A program made the position numbers and the translations under genes. 64,000 bases of DNA, taken from contig SAQR01000003.1 in the NCBI GenBank assembly GCA_004020365.1, forward strand, positions 1 to 64,000, written 5' to 3'. This stretch comes from Mesorhizobium sp. (GTDB taxonomy: Bacteria; Pseudomonadota; Alphaproteobacteria; Rhizobiales; Rhizobiaceae). Each line of letters starts with the position of its first letter. Positions within the stretch are counted from its first letter, which is position 1. This document shows, one piece after another, positions 61,788 through 64,000 of this stretch. Under the pieces are notes generated by a model that saw only the letters and a list, made by a program, of their open reading frames with translations, made no database searches and was not told where the DNA came from.

Positions 61788-62594
61788 TCAGCGGAGCTCG
61801 CTGACGGCGCAGCTTTGGCCGCCATCGACAGGCAGGCAAACGCCGGTGACGAAGCGCGCCTCCTCGGAGGCAAGAAACACCGCCGCCGCTGCGACGTCCC
61901 ACGCTGTTCCCATCCGCCCCATCGGCACCATGGCGTTGCGGGCGGCCACCATCTCGTCGGCCGAACCGTATTGGCCGGAAATCTGCTTGTAGATCATCGG
62001 CGTGTCGATCAGGCCCGGCATGATGCAGTTGGCGCGAATACCTTGCCGCGCATATTGCATGGCCAGCGCCACGGTGGCCTGGTTCACCGCGGCCTTGGCC
62101 GCATAATAGGCGAAATAGGGATAACCGACGTAGCGTATCGCGGCGAGTGACGAGATATTGACGATCGCACCGCCGCCGCCCTTGAGCATATGCGGCAACA
62201 CCGCCTTGGCGGTGCGGTAGACCGGTCCGATATTGAGATCGAGGGCGGCCTGGAACGCGTCCTCGTCGAGTTCGACGGGACCGCCCATATGGGTCACGCC
62301 GACATTGTTGTGCAGGATGTCGATGGCGCCGAACGCCTCCATTGCTGCCGCTGCTGCCAGCTCGACTGAGACCAGATTGGTCACGTCGGCCGACAACGCG
62401 ATCGCCTGGTTGCCCTCGTCGTGGATGATTTCAGCGGTTTCAGCTGCGGCCGCCGCAGCGAGATCGACGCAGGCGACACGCGCGCCTTCGCGCGCGAAGG
62501 CGACCGCCGCTGCCTTGCCGTTGCCCCAGCCGGGTCCGGACGACCCTGCGCCGAAGACGATTGCGGATTTTCCTCTGAGCCGGTCGCCCACCAT
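61788..62594 (-). CDS. SDR-family oxidoreductase
   Basis: A 268-residue SDR: SAIVFGAGSSGPGWGNGKA is an unusual cofactor loop (extra residues between glycines), then CVDLAAAA, HNNVGVTHMGG (NNxG variant) and ISSLAAIRYVGYPYFAYYAAK with the catalytic Tyr and Lys. The end is VCLPVDGGQSC. A GGGAATTC stretch precedes ATG 62594. It begins 77 bp after dctP and is followed by IclR with a 2-bp gap. Confidence 0.82.
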   Translation of the reverse strand: MVGDRLRGKSAIVFGAGSSGPGWGNGKAAAVAFAREGARVACVDLAAAAAAETAEIIHDEGNQAIALSADVTNLVSVELAAAAAMEAFGAIDILHNNVGVTHMGGPVELDEDAFQAALDLNIGPVYRTAKAVLPHMLKGGGGAIVNISSLAAIRYVGYPYFAYYAAKAAVNQATVALAMQYARQGIRANCIMPGLIDTPMIYKQISGQYGSADEMVAARNAMVPMGRMGTAWDVAAAAVFLASEEARFVTGVCLPVDGGQSCAVSELR

Positions 62595-62670
62595 CGAATT
62601 CCCTACAAAAATCGCGACTGTTATCGGGCGGGCGAGCCAATTAGCCTGCCCGCCTGGGAGCCGCCCGCGC

Positions 62671-63687
62671 TCAGGTCAGGCTGGCGCCAACAGCCTTTTC
62701 CAGGATGGCCCAGGCCTCGTCGCCATACTTGCCCTTCCACTCGGCGTAGAAGCCGGCGTCCTTCAGCGTCTGCCGGAACGGGGCCGCATCCGGATGGTTG
62801 ATCTTCATGCCCTTGGCGACGAGTTCCTGCTCAAGCGTGGCATTGAGCTTGGCGACGTCCCCGCGCTCCTTCACGCCGGCCTCGTTGAGGTTCCTGGCGA
62901 CGATCTCGCTCACGTCTTGCGGCATCGCCTCCCAGGCCCGCTTGTTGGCGAGGAACCAGAAGCCGTCCCACATGTGGTTGGTGAGCGAGCAGAACTGCTG
63001 CACCTCGTAGAGCTTGGCCGTCGAGATGATGGCGAGCGGGTTTTCCTGCCCGTCGACAATCTTGGTCTGCAGCGCCGAATACACTTCGGCGAAGTTGATG
63101 CTGGCCGGCGCCGACTTGAAGGCGGTGAACATCGAGGTCCAGAGCGGGCTGACCGGGACGCGAATCTTGAAGCCTTCGAGGTTGGCGGGCGTCTCGATCG
63201 GGCCGACGGAACTGGTGATCTGGCGAAAGCCGTTGTCCCAGATTTTTTCCATGACGACCAGGTTCGATTTCTCGATCTCGCCGCGCACATATTTGCCGAG
63301 GTCGCCATCCATCGCCGCCCACACCGCGTCGTAGTTCGAGAAGGCAAAGCCGATGCCGCTGATCGAGGCATTGGCGACGAGCGTGGAAAGGATCAGCGGC
63401 GACAGCGTGAAGAATTCGACGCCGCCCGAGCGAACCTGGCTCAGCATGTCGGTGTCGGCGCCGAGTTGGTTGCTGGGGAATATCTGGATGGCGACGCGGC
63501 CGCCGGTCTCCTCGCGGATTTTCTCGACCGCTTCCTGCGCGCGCAGGTTCATCGGGTGGGTGAGTGGCAGGTTGTTGGCGTATTTGTAGTTGAACTCCGC
63601 CGCCTGCGCCCCGGCGTAGCGGATGGTGCTGACGAGCGGGATGGATGCGGCTGCGCCTATCATCAAGCTGCGGCGGGTGATGGTCAT
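62671..63687 (-). CDS. dctP: TRAP transporter solute-binding protein DctP
   Basis: A 338-residue secreted protein. The N-terminus is a Tat-like signal (TITRRSLMIGAAASIPLVS, then AGAQA). The mature fold has NNLPLTHPMNLRAQEAVEKI and the DctP hallmark LEGFKIRVPVSPLWTSMF (Arg contacts the substrate carboxylate), then INFAEVYSALQTKIVDGQEN. It captures organic acids for the DctQM membrane parts; dctM lies just upstream and is cut by the window end. Confidence 0.88.
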   Translation of the reverse strand: MTITRRSLMIGAAASIPLVSTIRYAGAQAAEFNYKYANNLPLTHPMNLRAQEAVEKIREETGGRVAIQIFPSNQLGADTDMLSQVRSGGVEFFTLSPLILSTLVANASISGIGFAFSNYDAVWAAMDGDLGKYVRGEIEKSNLVVMEKIWDNGFRQITSSVGPIETPANLEGFKIRVPVSPLWTSMFTAFKSAPASINFAEVYSALQTKIVDGQENPLAIISTAKLYEVQQFCSLTNHMWDGFWFLANKRAWEAMPQDVSEIVARNLNEAGVKERGDVAKLNATLEQELVAKGMKINHPDAAPFRQTLKDAGFYAEWKGKYGDEAWAILEKAVGASLT

Positions 63688-63716
63688 CGTGTTTCCTCCT
63701 GGTTGAATCCGAGTGG

Positions 63717-64000
63717 CTAGAGATAGGCTACCGACAGCGCCGGGACGGCGGCGATCAGCAACAGGCCGGCAAGCAACGCACCGAGGTAGGGCCAGATGGC
63801 GCTCATGGCCTCGTCGGGCGAGACGTCGCCGATCTTGCAGGCGATGTAGAAGCCGATGCCGATAGGCGGGGCCATAAGCCCGATGTTCATCGCCGTCACG
63901 ACGACCATCGAATAGTGCACGTCGTTGATGCCCAGCCGAGCGGCGATCGGAAACATGATCGGCGCCATCAGAACGATCGCTGGCAGACCTTCAAGGACGC
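63717..64000 (-). CDS. dctM: TRAP transporter large permease DctM, C-terminal part (truncated by window)
   Basis: The last about 94 codons of DctM, open to the right edge. Visible are VLEGLPAIVLMAPIMFP, GLMAPPIGIGFYIACKIG (the conserved DctM loop) and a final hydrophobic helix (GALLAGLLLIAAVPALSVAYL; one segment of the last TM). The start and any dctQ lie beyond position 64000. It is the first visible gene of the operon that continues with dctP. Confidence 0.85.
   Translation of the reverse strand, partial: VLEGLPAIVLMAPIMFPIAARLGINDVHYSMVVVTAMNIGLMAPPIGIGFYIACKIGDVSPDEAMSAIWPYLGALLAGLLLIAAVPALSVAYL

Noticed and set aside
1-64000. Nod-factor locus, prophage or integrative element as an explanation for the window
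   Set aside because: No nodABC, nod box, integrase, phage structural gene, tRNA-attachment repeat or intact IS was seen. Only IS110 and IS66 fragments are present.

Overview
This is a GC-rich, densely coding window whose gene content points to a member of the Rhizobiales, most likely Mesorhizobium or a close relative. The basis is a rhizobial-type malonate operon (matABC with matR), a MimABCD-type soluble diiron monooxygenase cluster, a BTLCP transglutaminase-like protease, many periplasmic binding-protein transporters and decayed IS66/IS110 remnants of the kind common in rhizobial accessory DNA. The genus is inferred from content, not from a marker gene.

Layout. (1) 0.9-17.1 kb: a surface-polysaccharide region with glycosyltransferases of several folds, two PAPS-type sulfotransferases, three tandem paralogues of a GT-B (GT9-like) protein, an MsbA-like ABC exporter, and a visibly more AT-rich block (about 12.5-17.1 kb) of GT2, FkbM, GSCFA, class I and TylF-type methyltransferase genes interrupted by an IS110-type transposase remnant. 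(2) 17.4-20.0 kb: a BTLCP protease, a small exported protein, an IS66 remnant and an APH-like kinase whose 3' end runs into that remnant. (3) 20.3-28.4 kb: a catabolic locus of SDR, PotABCD-type ABC transporter, HisD-family dehydrogenase, zinc alcohol dehydrogenase and HutC-type GntR regulator. The SDR + HisD-like + Zn-ADH trio resembles the HpsO/HpsN/HpsP set for dihydroxypropanesulfonate, so a polyol-type substrate is likely.

(4) 28.5-33.8 kb: the malonate operon matA-matB-matC with divergent matR and a near-perfect MatR operator between them. (5) 34.2-45.9 kb: an uncharacterised small gene, a sigma-54 activator (mimR-like) and the convergent operon mimA-mimB-mimC-mimD-amidohydrolase-DUF59 protein-GroEL-like mimG-alcohol dehydrogenase. 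Upstream of mimA there is a consensus -24/-12 promoter and an inverted repeat suited to activator binding. (6) 46.4-48.6 kb: a tightly coupled four-gene operon of unknown function, divergent from mim and containing a WD40-like beta-propeller protein. It is the least explained part of the window.

(7) 48.8-52.1 kb: an amylo-alpha-1,6-glucosidase-like protein and a GT4 glycosyltransferase. (8) 52.3-57.5 kb: small ORFs, then livG-livF-livK-livH-livM of a branched-chain amino acid-type ABC transporter, with a strong hairpin between livK and livH. (9) 57.5-64.0 kb: a minus-strand operon running from a TRAP transporter (dctM, cut by the window end, and dctP) through an SDR, an IclR regulator, an internally deleted thiolase remnant, an acyl-CoA synthetase and a second SDR to a PCC/DUF296-domain protein. 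It probably handles uptake and CoA activation of a carboxylic acid.

No rRNA, tRNA, CRISPR array or intact insertion sequence was recognised. Starts were chosen from Shine-Dalgarno spacing and overlaps. Family calls rest on motif recognition, without database searches.
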